Made by a program: the position numbers and the translations under genes. The notes beneath the pieces were generated by a model. The model did no database searches and was not told the origin of the DNA. It was given only the letters and a program-made list of their open reading frames with translations. Shown here in pieces: positions 21,231-31,550 of a stretch of 64,000 bases of DNA. The stretch's first letter is position 1, and each line of letters opens with the position of its first letter. The stretch comes from Magicicada septendecula (Eukaryota; Arthropoda; Insecta; Hemiptera; Cicadidae), in the NCBI GenBank assembly GCA_034769895.1, contig CM068370.1:48164344-48228343 (forward strand). The letters are read 5' to 3'.

Positions 21231-23171
21231 ATTGCCTAAAAAATCCTACTGATCTCGATTTTTGTACACGGCTTTATTTCGACGTCCTGAATAACGTGTG
21301 AAAAGTCACAATGCCAATCGTGTATGCGTCTTGAGTTATTAAAGGTCAGAGGTCACAAGAAATGGTTTTTTGCAAATACCTCGCTTCCTATTGGTCAGAC
21401 GACAATAGAGGTGAATATCAAAATTGAAGATCTCACTATTCTCTATAAAAAAGGTTCTATACAATTTTTACGTAAAACTAACGGTTTATCGAATAACGCA
21501 CATCTTAATTTTGGAGCAAAGCACTCCACTCTTTATATTCTATTCGCTCCGAGCCGATGGATATCACGTGACTACATTCTTCTTCACCGTGTGGTGTGGT
21601 AGAGAGGTGATTCTTTTGGTTGTGTTCTTACCAAGATATGTTGACTATTTACAAAAACATTATGGCTCAAATTTAGTTGTAGTTTTCGATGGCTATTGTG
21701 ACAACAGTCAAAATATTAAACCAATGGAACGACTTCGACGAACTGCAGCTGTAATTGGATCTGTCGAAGTTCTTTTTAAAGAAACTATGGATGTGGCTAT
21801 TAGCCAAGAAAAATTTCTTTCGAACCGATTTAATAAAAATAGATTAATTCAGATGCTGCTCCAAAAATTACAAGACGTCAACATAACAGCTAGACAAGCT
21901 CGTGACGATGCCGATGTATTAATAATCGAAAGAGCTATTGAAGAATCACAACTTAACACCACCGTCGTTGATAGGGAAGATGTCGATCTTGTGATTAATC
22001 TAATATGGCGTACTCTTCCGCATCAGAACACTTTCTTTATGAAACTGGTAAAGGAAATATTGAAACGAAAGTATTTTCTTCTGCAATCATCAACAATTTT
22101 ATTCATTGTAAAAAACACATATTATTTTTACTCGCGATCACCGGATGTGACACAACTTCTGCGATCTTTGGTAAGGAAAAAAATAGAGTGTGAAATTATT
22201 TGAAAAACGTCCTGATTTGCACAACGCGGCACAAGTATTTCAACAGGAAAATTGCCCTCAGAAACCATATACAATAACGGCATACTTTCTCTTTTGGCCA
22301 TATATGGTGCTCCAAAAACCGAAAAGTCCATTGATAATTATAGGTACTTCCAATTTTCCACGTCAAAAAGGCTTAATGTACCTATTAAATTGTCCTCTCT
22401 TCCTCCTACTGCTGCAGCCGCTCAACATCTTCTCCGCGTCTATTACCAGGTACAAACTTGGTTAGGAAATAACTTAGATCCTCAACAATGGGGATAGATT
22501 GTCATGAACAACTTTTTGGAGCCCATTACAACTTTATTACCACCAGCGCCAGACGTATTGCTAAATACAATTTTTTATACTGATGCATCTGCTTTGGACA
22601 CGGACAATGATGTTAATCCCACAGATATTGTATCCGCAAACCTGACAGAATTAGAAGAAAATGACGACGAGCTTGAGCCGAACACTGATGACTTTCAGAA
22701 CATGAACGATGAAGACGAAAGCGAAAATTAATTAATAATATTAATTATATTATTAATCCACTAAAATTTGTTTTTAATTATTAACGTCATAACCCTGCTT
22801 AACATGGATTAGGCCTACTGGGGAAACCATAAAAAAAACGCGCCTTGCATTCTACCTCGAAGGTGGTGACGAAATGAAGGCATTGAGCGGCTTTGATATT
22901 TTCTCTGCGTCAATTCGCGGAAACGGCTAGTTTAACGTGAAAACTGCGTACGACCTTTTTTATAGAGAACAGCGAGATCTTCAATTTTGATATTCACCTC
23001 TATTGTCGTCCGACCAACAGAAAGCGAGATATTTGCAAAAAAAAAACATTTCTTTTGACCTTTAATAACTCAAGACGCGTACACGATTGGCATTGTGACT
23101 TTCACATGTTATTCAGGACGTCGAAATAAAGCTGTACACAAAAATCGAGATCAGTACGATTTTTTGGGCAG
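21231..23171 (+). mobile_element. 1.9-kb element with about 270-bp inverted termini
   Basis: The left end, TTGCCTAAAAAATCCTACTG and onward, is answered by the inverse of TACGATTTTTTGGGCAG at the right. Pairing continues through GACGTCCTGAATAAC and CACTATTCTCTATAAAAAAG to about 21500 and 22900. Between the arms lies a broken gene (21613-22731). Neither a target duplication nor a known transposase motif is visible. It is inserted in a Tigger relic. Arms this long and alike suggest fairly recent activity or foldback maintenance. Confidence 0.8.
21613..22731 (+). pseudogene. uncharacterised insect element protein, C-terminal half, frameshifted
   Basis: The first frame reads YVDYLQKHYGSNLVVVFDGY, RLRRTAAVIGSVEVLFKETM and DDADVLIIERAIEESQ, then EDVDLVINLIWRTLPHQ. 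A shift near 22010-22025 leads to YETGKGNIETKVFSS and HILFLLAITGCDTTSAIFGK; further shifts give MKLFEKRPDLHNAAQVFQ, IYGAPKTEKSIDNYRYF, RVYYQVQTWLGNNLDPQQWG and LEPITTLLPPAPDVLLNTIF with an acidic tail ending 22731. The GCDTTSA and WLGN signatures belong to an uncharacterised protein family common in insect genomes; the paired acidic segments (DDADVLI, EDVDL) recall PIN/FEN-type nucleases, which is my inference. At least three frameshifts, so it is dead. Whether it is the transposase of the surrounding element or a passenger is unknown. Confidence 0.65.
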
Positions 23172-23663
23172 TCTTTTTCTTAAATCAATGGAATTTACGA
23201 TTTCTTACAGTTACCGATATGTTTTCATTGCTGAGCCGTACTCCTCGATATTTAGAATCCAACTCGGAAGGTGAAATTTTGTCCACACTGATTAATTAGA
23301 ACAGTTTGTTGAAAATAAAGTAGTGCAGAATTGTGTGCAAAAGAAAATTACGGACGATTTTAAAAAAAGAATTGAAGAACACTGCCACAATAGAAAAGAT
23401 ATACTGCATTACTGTACAAGAAAACGTAAATCGTAAGACTAAGTGAAGAACAGCTACAGTCCGTGTTAGTATACTACACTTTACGAAAAATGAACTAGAA
23501 ATTATTCACGAGGATAATAAAACGTTTATATGTTTAAGTGCCTTCTGAATAATCTTTATTGCTTTATTTTACTACACAGTACAGTAAGAAATCTCTAGAG
23601 GATATGGTCATGTATCTCAGTTTGTTTCACTTATTGTCTGTTTAAGACAAGAAAAAAAACCTA

Positions 23664-23748
23664 GGTCGTGATAATGGAGGAGACACTGAAAGGCCTCATC
23701 CGAAGCATGACAGGTAGCAGTTCGACATGTAAGCACGACAAAGTTGGG
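23664..23748 (+). mobile_element. MITE B fragment inside Tigger relic
   Basis: GATAATGGAGGAGACACTGA through AAAGGCCTC and AGCACGACAAAGTTGGG matches the right arm of MITE B. On both sides the sequence is Tigger 3' DNA, comparing with 11120-11180. Confidence 0.7.
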
Positions 23749-23800
23749 AAAAAACAGGTGGTCCCCGCCATTCTGCGTGAAACATTTACCACTGTATCTT

Positions 23801-24479
23801 ACTTCTAAAATGTATATCTAAAAAAGGTGTCTCTGCAATTACGTTATACACAAATAAAACACACACACACACACATACAGCGCGGGCGATTAGACGGATT
23901 GCGATTTCTAAAACTCCATGTATTGACTGTTTCAAAAATAGTTTAAAAACAAACGTCAATTCTGTCAAAACTCCAAATATGACCTACTTAAGGATAAGCG
24001 ATATCATAATCCAGTATTAGCGCTATCGCTAACAAAGTATGGAACGGAAGGTCAATATATCGCCTGCTTTTACGCCGCTATCGATATGTTACTTGTATCA
24101 TCGCTACGTCGACGGAGTAACTATTCTCAAAGTTAGGTGGGCACCGTAGCAATTGCTATCCTGAATTCATGGAGAAAAGTATTCAAGCGGCGAACGTCCT
24201 TGGATCAACGAACGACGCTAGTTATTTTGGGCGACGGCTTACTCAGCACAAAGAGATTAAAACATTACACAGTACACAACAATTACGACCGACTCCAGGT
24301 GTGACAGTTTGTGTTGGCCGGCGACCATGTTTGTACAGACGAATCGCGCTCCGCCGGAGCGCCACTGACGACGCATTGCAAATAGACTGGGCAGGCTGGT
24401 TTTATTTCTCAAATATACGCTGCTCTTTTTCTACGTATTTGGATATTACAATTTTGGTTGTCTTAAACACAGAAGATAC
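23801..24479. other. no gene; short CA microsatellite
   Basis: A CA run lies at about 23857-23873. A plus frame at 24169-24513 is unrecognised. GATATCAT and TATCGATAT palindromes near 24000-24090 were noted without meaning. Confidence 0.35.
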
Positions 24480-24775
24480 AAACAGCAGAAATGAAACTTC
24501 TGAGATCAGTTAAAAGGTGTAATAGACGAGATCTTATACGAAATGAAGAGGTAAGAAGTGATTTAGATATTCTTGCAATTAATAAAAGGATTAACGAGTA
24601 CAGAAGAAAATGGATTCAACACATCAACAGAATGGAAGAAAGTAGAATACCGAAGATGGCGAAAGATTACAACCCTACAGGCAGAAGAAAAGTTGGTAGA
24701 CCTAAGAAAAGGCGGACTGTGGAATAGGAACAGGCCGCTAAAGCCTAAAACCGTTAACAAGAAGAAGATGATAAT
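24480..24775 (+). pseudogene. LINE fragment with 3' stem-loop
   Basis: The frame from 24491 reads LLRSVKRCNRRDLIRNEEVR, KRINEYRRKWIQHINRMEES and GRRKVGRPKKRR, the classic LINE ORF tail, stopping at 24725-24727. Right after the stop, AGGC (24732-24735) pairs with GCCT (24743-24746), then comes TAAAACC and a GAAGAAGATGATAA tail. No frameshift interrupts this piece, so it is among the better preserved, though only the last 80 codons remain. Confidence 0.85.
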
Positions 24776-25227
24776 ATTGTTGTTGCTGTCTCAAACCATC
24801 CTTACCATACGGTTGGAAGGGCGAACTTTCACAAAAAAGAACGTGCCAAAAATAGAAGCTTCAGAAATTAACTTATCTGAAGAAAGAAAGTTTGCAGTTG
24901 CACAAGAAAGGATCGCTATGAGATACGCAGATCAGAACTGAGTACACGCAAATTTCCAGCTTCCCGATTTCAACCTCCTTTGATCACGCCAGTCGTCCTC
25001 TAGACTGCTCTAACAAACTTGCCGTTATGTGCTTCAACCTATGTTCTTGGAGGTCTTCTTCCACGTTTTCTTCTTTTTTGGCAGAAAACTACTCTGTCAC
25101 GCCATTCGCGTTCACCTGGTTCCTATCCTCTTCTCCAAATCACTACTCCAAAACACTCCAATAGTAGAAACCTGACGATAGAAACTGAACATTTTGATAC
25201 ACCTGACGACAGATATTTTGTTAGCTT
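24776..25227. other. no gene recognised
   Basis: A frame continuing to 24941 is a shadow of the LINE end. The rest is unassigned. Confidence 0.35.
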
Positions 25228-25542
25228 TTTCAGCTGTGGACGGTAATATAGTAATAACTCTTTCTTAAATATATACAAACAGGATTATTACACAACAGCT
25301 GCGTGTACGTTTGAAACATGAAATATAGGAAAATCAATTGAGTCAATAAGCATCTTCTAAACAATATTCCAATAACGCGTATTGTTATCGTGTTATTACC
25401 GTGTACTTTAATGGGACTGATTTCAGGATGCCATCACACGTTTTTCAACCTTCACACGTACTGATTAGTCTTCACACGTTTTTCTTTTCTATGAAGCCCA
25501 TTCAACCCCCCCCCCCCAGTCCACTTTCTAGAAATGCCACTG
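25228..25542 (-). mobile_element. MITE A fragment, inverted
   Basis: On the minus strand it begins CAGTGGCATTTCTAGAAAG with an adjacent G-tract (the C-run at 25506-25517) and proceeds through the MITE A interior (TTTCATATAGG-type block, ATACGCGTTATTGG). The 3' end is truncated near 25228. Confidence 0.65.
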
Positions 25543-25718
25543 GCCCCAATTAGACTTCTTTTTGTTAGCGCGCCTCAAGGAGTCATTACGTAGAGTTAAG
25601 TTTATAGCAATGAAGAACCTGAAAACAATGTCTAAAAAAAACATGGGTCAGACTTTAAGACAAAAAAATCATTTTTGCTCCATAAACTAGCTGACAACAG
25701 TTATGGAAAAGCAGTATA

Positions 25719-26583
25719 CGAGGTTTGATCAAAAAGTTCATGCAGTTCTTGTTTATTTTAAAAATTATGCCTTCATTCATCGAAACTTATACTGTCCTCT
25801 TCAAAGTAGGTAGTCTCACTCGGATGTAACACGATTTAGTCAGCCGTTTTGCAGTCTTCAAAATATTTCAAGCATACTTTTTTTGGTACAGCCTTGAGCT
25901 CTCTTAGCGATTTTCGTTTTACGTCTTCAACGGTCGCGAAACGTTGTCCTTTCGTGGAAGTTATCACTATTGGGAGGAGGAAAGGTCGCGTTGGGACACA
26001 TCTAGGAATACGGTAGTTGCCGTGTCATCGTCATACCGTTTTCTTTTGCCTAGCCTGACAAAGTACTTAACATGCAATGACGTGCGTCCAGACGCATTAT
26101 CGGGATGCAATTTTCATAAATTATTCTTCCGTAAATCTGGCCGTTTCCTACGAATACCTTCATACAAATGGCGTAAAATGTCCGAATAGTAAGTACTCTT
26201 TATTTACCTCTGCGCCTAGATATGAAATTTCGTGGAACACAAAAAAGGTTATCTTCATCTGACGACCACAATCTTCAACTCATTTACGGCAGTCTTTGAA
26301 GCTTGTAAACCACTTGTTCGCGCACAGCAGTTTATCTCATAGTTTACACGAAATTTACTCCACGTTCTTCAATCTTGCATTGTACAATGCCAAAAAAATC
26401 GACTAATGCACGTAAGGACGACTTACTCAATTAGCTGCGAAATCTAAACTATGAATCATATATGGCTAAAATTTTCGACGATTGTCACTAACGTGTACAA
26501 AAATCATATAAAAACAGTTTTTTAATCGGACACTTGTAGCGGTGGAAATTGCAAAATTGCACGAACTTTTTGATCAAACCTCG
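25719..26583 (-). pseudogene. mariner element, internally deleted and decayed
   Basis: The inverted ends CGAGGTTTGATCAAAAAGTT (left) and its inverse (right) are bounded by TA at 25717-25718 and 26584-26585, as expected for Tc1/mariner. Minus-strand remnants read HPDNASGRTSLHV (second catalytic Asp context), LDVSQRD (third Asp context) and KGQRFATVEDVKRKSLREL, then VCLKYFEDCKTAD. Stops and shifts are many and 865 bp is too short for the usual 1.3 kb. Confidence 0.85.
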
Positions 26584-26606
26584 TACAACTGCGTAGCTAG
26601 GTATTA

Positions 26607-27397
26607 CGAGGTACATCCAGAAAGTAACGTACATCCGTAGTCTACATCCGAGGTAAGCTACATCCGTTTTTAAAAGTTGCCGCGGTATCGTTGCCGTCAC
26701 GCTGTTGCGCATGCGCTGCCCGCTTGTTGATTCGTTGGCAAGGCGACAACGCCATTTGTAACAACTGTGCACTGAGTAAACTTCGTTCCACGTGTTTATA
26801 ATGTTGAAGAAATTCGAAACGTCCGCCGCGCGTGAAAGTAGGTATGTGATTCGATTCTTGAATGCGGACGGCATTAAAACAATTAAAATTCACAGTCAGA
26901 TTATCGATATTTACGGAGAAGAAGCAGCAAGCGATTCAATGGTACCAAGATGGATACGACTTTTTTGCTCAGTCCGATGCAGAGTAAGTGACGTAGGATC
27001 CTTATCTGGGACATTGCAATGAATCATGGCACAGCGAACGCACTGCCGCTGAAACAGAACATCTCACAAACTTTGGCTGGCAACAATTTGATCATCCACC
27101 TTACAATCCAGACCTCACACCAAGCTAATATCACCTTTTCAAGCATGAGAAATCCTTCTTTGATGGCCACGATGTCAAACAAACTGTTAATACATGGTTC
27201 AAATCACAGGCGGGAAATGTCTACGACGAAGGTATACAACGCCTGGTGCCCCGCTATGGAAAGTGTTTAAAAATGACGCAAACTATATAGAAAAGTAGTT
27301 TAAGGTGTTTACTTCAAATAGAAATAAAAATGTTTTGTAAATATATTCTTAGTTTCATTTAATACCCTAACGGAACTTACTTTCTGGATAGCCCTCG
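26607..27397 (+). pseudogene. mariner element, internally deleted
   Basis: The left end CGAGGTACATCCAGAAAGTA and right end ACTTTCTGGATAGCCCTCG are inverted and flanked by TA (26605-26606, 27398-27399). The plus strand encodes YVIRFLNADGIKTIKIHSQI (N-terminal helix-turn-helix), then, after a deletion, FDHPPYNPDLTP (third catalytic Asp context), HEKSFFDGHDVKQTVNTWF and GIQRLVPRYGKCL near the C-terminus. The middle with the first two catalytic Asp residues is gone. It lies 23 bp from another mariner. Confidence 0.88.
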
Positions 27398-27399
27398 TA

Positions 27400-28089
27400 T
27401 GTTTAAAAATAAGTAACTTATTAAATTCATTTAATAAATTGTGTTAAAACAGGAGTCGTTTGTCTGTTACTTGTTGAACGACCCTTGTACGTACACAACG
27501 AGCACCTGACGTCAATTGCGATGATGCGTGGGAACGTACAACAATTACGTAACACATGACGGAAACTGCTGCTGACCAACAACGACTACTGCGTGTGTGA
27601 AAACCTCTTTCAGACGACATGACATGACAGCATGACATTTTCATTACATACCCTGAGCTGCTACGCGATAAACGCGAAATATATTACATCGAGAAATCTG
27701 CACAAATTACATAAATGTGTTTATTAATCGTGGATCGCCAATTACAGAGCTCGTCAATCACGCGTGACATGACATGTTCGTCACCCGTTTATCTGACGTT
27801 TTCACGGGGGAGCTGTCAGAAACGCCTGATACTTCTCACTGGTATCCTTGTCCTGCCTACGCTCGATGTATCCGTGTCGAATAATAAACCGAATCGATTA
27901 TTAATAGCGTCAAGACAAGAGTTACTACTGAACTGCAACTGTACAGTACCGGGGGGGGGGGGGGGGGGCTGTTCCTCCTTGGCGTCCGAGTAACGTAGGC
28001 GGATCTACGGAGGCATCAAAGAGCTAAGTTCCCTACTGAGGCTGATTTCAATGAATACAATTAAGTTTTAATTTAATTCATTTCACTAG
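27400..28089. other. no gene; 18-base G-tract
   Basis: The longest G-run of the window lies at about 27950-27968. Nothing else is supported. Confidence 0.4.
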
Positions 28090-28420
28090 TATCCAAACGG
28101 CTGAAATGCGATTTCTTAGGCACGTGACAGGGTATACTCACCATAATCATAGAGGAAACGCAGATATACGGCAGGAACTGAATATTATGAGTATACTCGA
28201 CAGGATTACCCAGTACCGGCTGAATTGGTGGGAACATCTTTGCCGAATGGATGACTGCCGCATCCCCAAACAACTATAGAACTATAAGCCGAGGGGACGG
28301 AGAGGTGTGGGACGTCCGAGGAAGCGCTGGAGTGACCAGCTCTAGACTCTTCGACTGTTTGAGACAGGAACAAACCATTCTAGGTTTAATCCTTGCAGAT
28401 GGTGATGATGATGATAGCAA
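28090..28420 (+). pseudogene. LINE fragment with 3' stem-loop
   Basis: The plus strand reads EMRFLRHVTGYTHHNHRGNA, DIRQELNIMSILDRITQYRL, NWWEHLCRMDDCRIPKQ, then (after a stop) NYKPRGRRGVGRPRKRW, ending at a stop. It is the clearest copy of the family at 6030, 13384 and 36546. AAACC (28372-28376) pairs with GGTTT (28383-28387), followed by AATCCTTGCAG and a GGTGATGATGATGAT tail. Confidence 0.88.
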
Positions 28421-28899
28421 TTAAGTTTTCAACCTGGAACGGCCAGTATTTTAGGAGTTAAAACAGAATTCTAGGCCTTAGTTAAGCCTCATTTTGGAAA
28501 TAAAGGAATTTCTAGAGCAGAACTAAAAGAAAACGCATGCGCTGGATTCTAACCACACAAGGTTTATATTGCACTTATCTAGTCCTTGCCTACTATTTTA
28601 ATGCCTGTCACGAACCCACGAACCACACACTTTCACGGGTCAAAAACAGCTGACGAGAAATTGTTTTTTTGGTAAGACAATGTCTCAAGCATCTCTGCAA
28701 CACAAAGCGTCAAAACGGTTGTGTCGGTATTTCTCACCTTTGTTTTTGTGGACTGTTTCCCAGGAGCAATGTAGTTTCAAAAGTATAGTCAATCCACAAT
28801 GCAATATAGAAACCGAAACTGAGAGATCCTTCGTTCACATGGATGTTTAACAAACGGAGAAACTACAAAACCGTGATTATATTCTTAAACAGCTTGAAC
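28421..28899. other. no gene recognised
   Basis: Unassigned spacer. Confidence 0.35.
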
Positions 28900-29280
28900 C
28901 GAAACCTGAAATATTACGGTGATTATCAGTAGACTATTGGTTAAACAATTTCTTCCCCTCCAAAAAAAAAGAAAGTGTTCCGGCGCTAGTTTCTTCAGAT
29001 AACTATAAATCCGTTCAGGTTTTTGTATTAACATATTTATACTTAAAATAATTTGACATAAAAAGCGTGTCTGGATCGTAGTGTCAAAAGATCTTATTGC
29101 GCATGCGTAGCTTTGACACGTCGTTTTCCGTGGAATTTTGTGTTCAGAACAGCAGCATGGTTGGTGTGCCATAGTTGGTCCCCTCACACCTCACTTCCGG
29201 GACTATCTCCCCCCCACCCCAGGTACGATACGCGCAAACCGTTTCATGTCTTATTATTTCATATGTAAATTCCTACTTGC
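28900..29280 (-). repeat. dispersed repeat F, copy 2
   Basis: This is an inverted partner of 1500-1830, sharing AACCGTTTCATGTCTTATT and the CGTCGTTTTC / GTGTTCAGAACAGC block. A C-run lies at about 29210-29216. Confidence 0.55.
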
Positions 29281-31255
29281 AACGTAGCTTACCGTTCCTG
29301 GTAATATAATACAGGGATCGAATTTCTGTCAAAATTCTACTTAACAAAGTGAAGACTAAAGTCTCTGGGTTCTCCCGCACATCTGCGTTACCAATAATAC
29401 ACCGCTCAACAATTTTTTAATCCTTGTATATCTTCAACAAGAGCTTAGAACTGGTGTAGGACATGCTTTTAAAAAATTAAGTTTAACAAGGGACCCTCAA
29501 ACTCTCCCGCTGGTAAGCCAGTAATCCACAGGACTGGATAGATCAGGGTCCGGCTGGTCGTCTGTTAAACGATACATTGTACGTCGTTTAAGATATAAGA
29601 AGATCGCAGGAAGCAGAAGACGCGGAGAGGCGAACGCAACCGCGTTGACGGTCGACACTGCCAACAATATCGTTGTTATTTTATACAAATCTGAATATAT
29701 CTAAAACTACAGACATACGACTATTTTAAAATAATACTTCCCAAAACTGCACATTCAAGTGCTTTCAACGGAGATTATTTTAAATTGATCAAACAAATTT
29801 TGAGCAAGAAATTACAGACGGATTTTCCACGTTACACACAAACACGACATTTATGATATGAAGATACCATATACAACTCGGGTGCCCAGAACGCTCACAC
29901 GGGGGACGCTTCGAGTCTTGGAATAATGACACTATCCGCATACGCCAATCAGGCTGTCCCGTTAATGAATTACGGGAAGCTGTCTCGTCTAACTGACACA
30001 ACTAGCATTCATAAGCTGCAGCGTATCACCTGCAAATGAAGCCGCTTCATCATTTCGTCGTCATTCTACTGTCAGTATAGGTAACTCAAGTAATATACGA
30101 ACGTGTCAACAACACGACTATGTGAGTGGAGGTAAAAAATGAATTTCGACTGACAAAGAGCTGCTCTGATAGTCGCCGTAAACGGTCTGAATGAGGAAAT
30201 AACACCTACACTGCACAGACGTAAGAGTACACCGTTGTCGGATATCGGGGTCTCGGATATAAGTGTAGTGGCGTCAAGTGCAATAAGTGTAACAAGCGTT
30301 ATGTCTACATTCATGACACTGCGCAACTACACTTGTTAGTGTCCGAGTGACACTTTTACCTGACAACTGTTTGGAAAAAATTAACGTGTCATTGATAAAA
30401 TAATTTGTCGGCAACTTTTCAAGAACACTACTTATTAGAATGTTTTGCCGAGTTTCTATACAGGTGGTTTACTTTTCTGTTTGAGTAAAAAATTCACAGT
30501 AATTCGAAAATTTCGGCTAGAGAAATCTTATTTAATTTTTACTACGTATGCCTCTATGTATAGTACGTCGCGCTGGTTGTGGAAACTCTATCCATTTACT
30601 GAACTAGATAACAGTTAGGCATACACAGTGGTTGATTTCTAAAATTATAGGTGCCGGAATGCACAACTCAAAAGTTGTAAAAACAGAAATATACTTATAT
30701 TTTATTTTAGCGTATAAGTTTACACCAGGTTATTACAAAGGAGGTCTACATTTTTAAAGACGTATAAAACATGTAACATACGAATAAACTTGTATCTAAA
30801 AAGGTAATAAAATTTAGTGATATTTAGGAAGAGCTTCATCGTCAGGTTAGCCGCATGGCAATCGAAAACGTCACTCATGATGGTGTGATCCCGGAGCCTC
30901 AATCAAACTCTAAGTGATGGTTTCGGTGGTTCGGACATTTTGAAAAAGTTTCCATAGTTTCATCACTGTTTGTTTCTTCATATAGTGTCTTCATATTGTT
31001 TGTTTCTTGACCTTTCCTTACTCTTTGTGTCCAATGCTGTATGATGGCCAGAAAGCACACCTCTCACATCCATTTGAAGTTATTGCTATTGATTCAATAC
31101 CATATTTCAAGGTAGAAAGACTCTCCGGAAAATTCTGGAATGCACATATTCTCGAAAGCTCCCAATCAGTTGCTTTTCATGTAGTTTTAATTTTTAAACA
31201 ATTTTTTTTATTTCATTTTCTCTATTGGCACATTTTATGAACAATAGTAGTTAAT
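29281..31255. other. no gene recognised
   Basis: Nearly 2 kb in which I find no recognisable protein, RNA or repeat shared inside the window. Short frames at 29497-30326 have no family resemblance. Confidence 0.4.
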
Positions 31256-31299
31256 TTCTACTAGTAATTTTATACAAACCACTATGTTATCTTTGGTAT

Positions 31300-31336
31300 T
31301 GACGAGCGCTTTCGGCAGTCAAGCCATCTTCAGGTC
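31300..31336 (-). ncRNA. hammerhead variant core, six-base self-pairing stem III
   Basis: On the minus strand CTGAAGA (31333-31327), a short stem II (GGC / GCC), GAA (31313-31311), then AGCGCT (31310-31305) and C. AGCGCT equals its own reverse complement, so two molecules could pair over six bases in place of a closed stem III. Confidence 0.6.
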
Positions 31337-31370
31337 ATTTACCAACGGAGGTCATTTTAGGTTGGTAAAT

Positions 31371-31408
31371 GACCTGAAGATGGCTTGACTTCCGAAAGCG
31401 CTCGTCAA
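31371..31408 (+). ncRNA. hammerhead variant core, first tandem unit
   Basis: CTGAAGA at 31374-31380, GAA at 31394-31396, AGCGCT at 31397-31402, C at 31403. Stem II here reads GGCTTGACTTCC, with one G-to-T change weakening its closing pair relative to the inverted arm. Confidence 0.58.
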
Positions 31409-31458
31409 TACCAAAGATAACACAGTGGTTTGTATATAAAATTACTAGGTTGGTAAAT

Positions 31459-31496
31459 GACCTGAAGATGGCTTGATTGCCGAAGGCGCTCGTCAA
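31459..31496 (+). ncRNA. hammerhead variant core, second tandem unit
   Basis: CTGAAGA at 31462-31468, GAA at 31482-31484, then GGCGCT where the sister unit has AGCGCT. The A-to-G change hits the position that should pair with U in the core, so this unit may be weaker. Confidence 0.52.
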
Positions 31497-31550
31497 TACC
31501 AAAGATAACATAGTGGTTTGTATAAAATTACTAGTAGAAATATTTGAGAC

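Larger units (their letters stand above)
20965..23800 (+). pseudogene. pogo/Tigger C-terminal relic carrying two insertions
   Basis: The left part (CACGAAATATGGCTCAGGT to AAGTTAAAAACTGT) and the right part from 23205 (CGATATGTTTTCATTGCTGA) match the Tigger relic at 10343-11230. The right part still reads QKKITD, but the following residues are D-F instead of Y-F, so the PCNA box is spoiled. The 21231-23171 element interrupts it, and a MITE B fragment at 23664-23748 interrupts its 3' part. Confidence 0.65.
31256..31550. mobile_element. Penelope-like element with three hammerhead cores, one tandem pair
   Basis: The left arm (ACTAGTAATTTTATACAAAC to TGACGAGCGC) is inverted with respect to two head-to-tail right arms. 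The right arms repeat with an 88-bp period (31359 and 31447), each running from GTTGGTAAATGACCTGAAG to ATAAAATTACTAG. The outer ends TTCTACTAGTAA and TTACTAGTAGAAA are inverted. All three arms hold a hammerhead core of a variant type. The dimer plus inverted copy matches the mixed direct and inverted terminal arrangement of Penelope-like elements. Confidence 0.75.
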
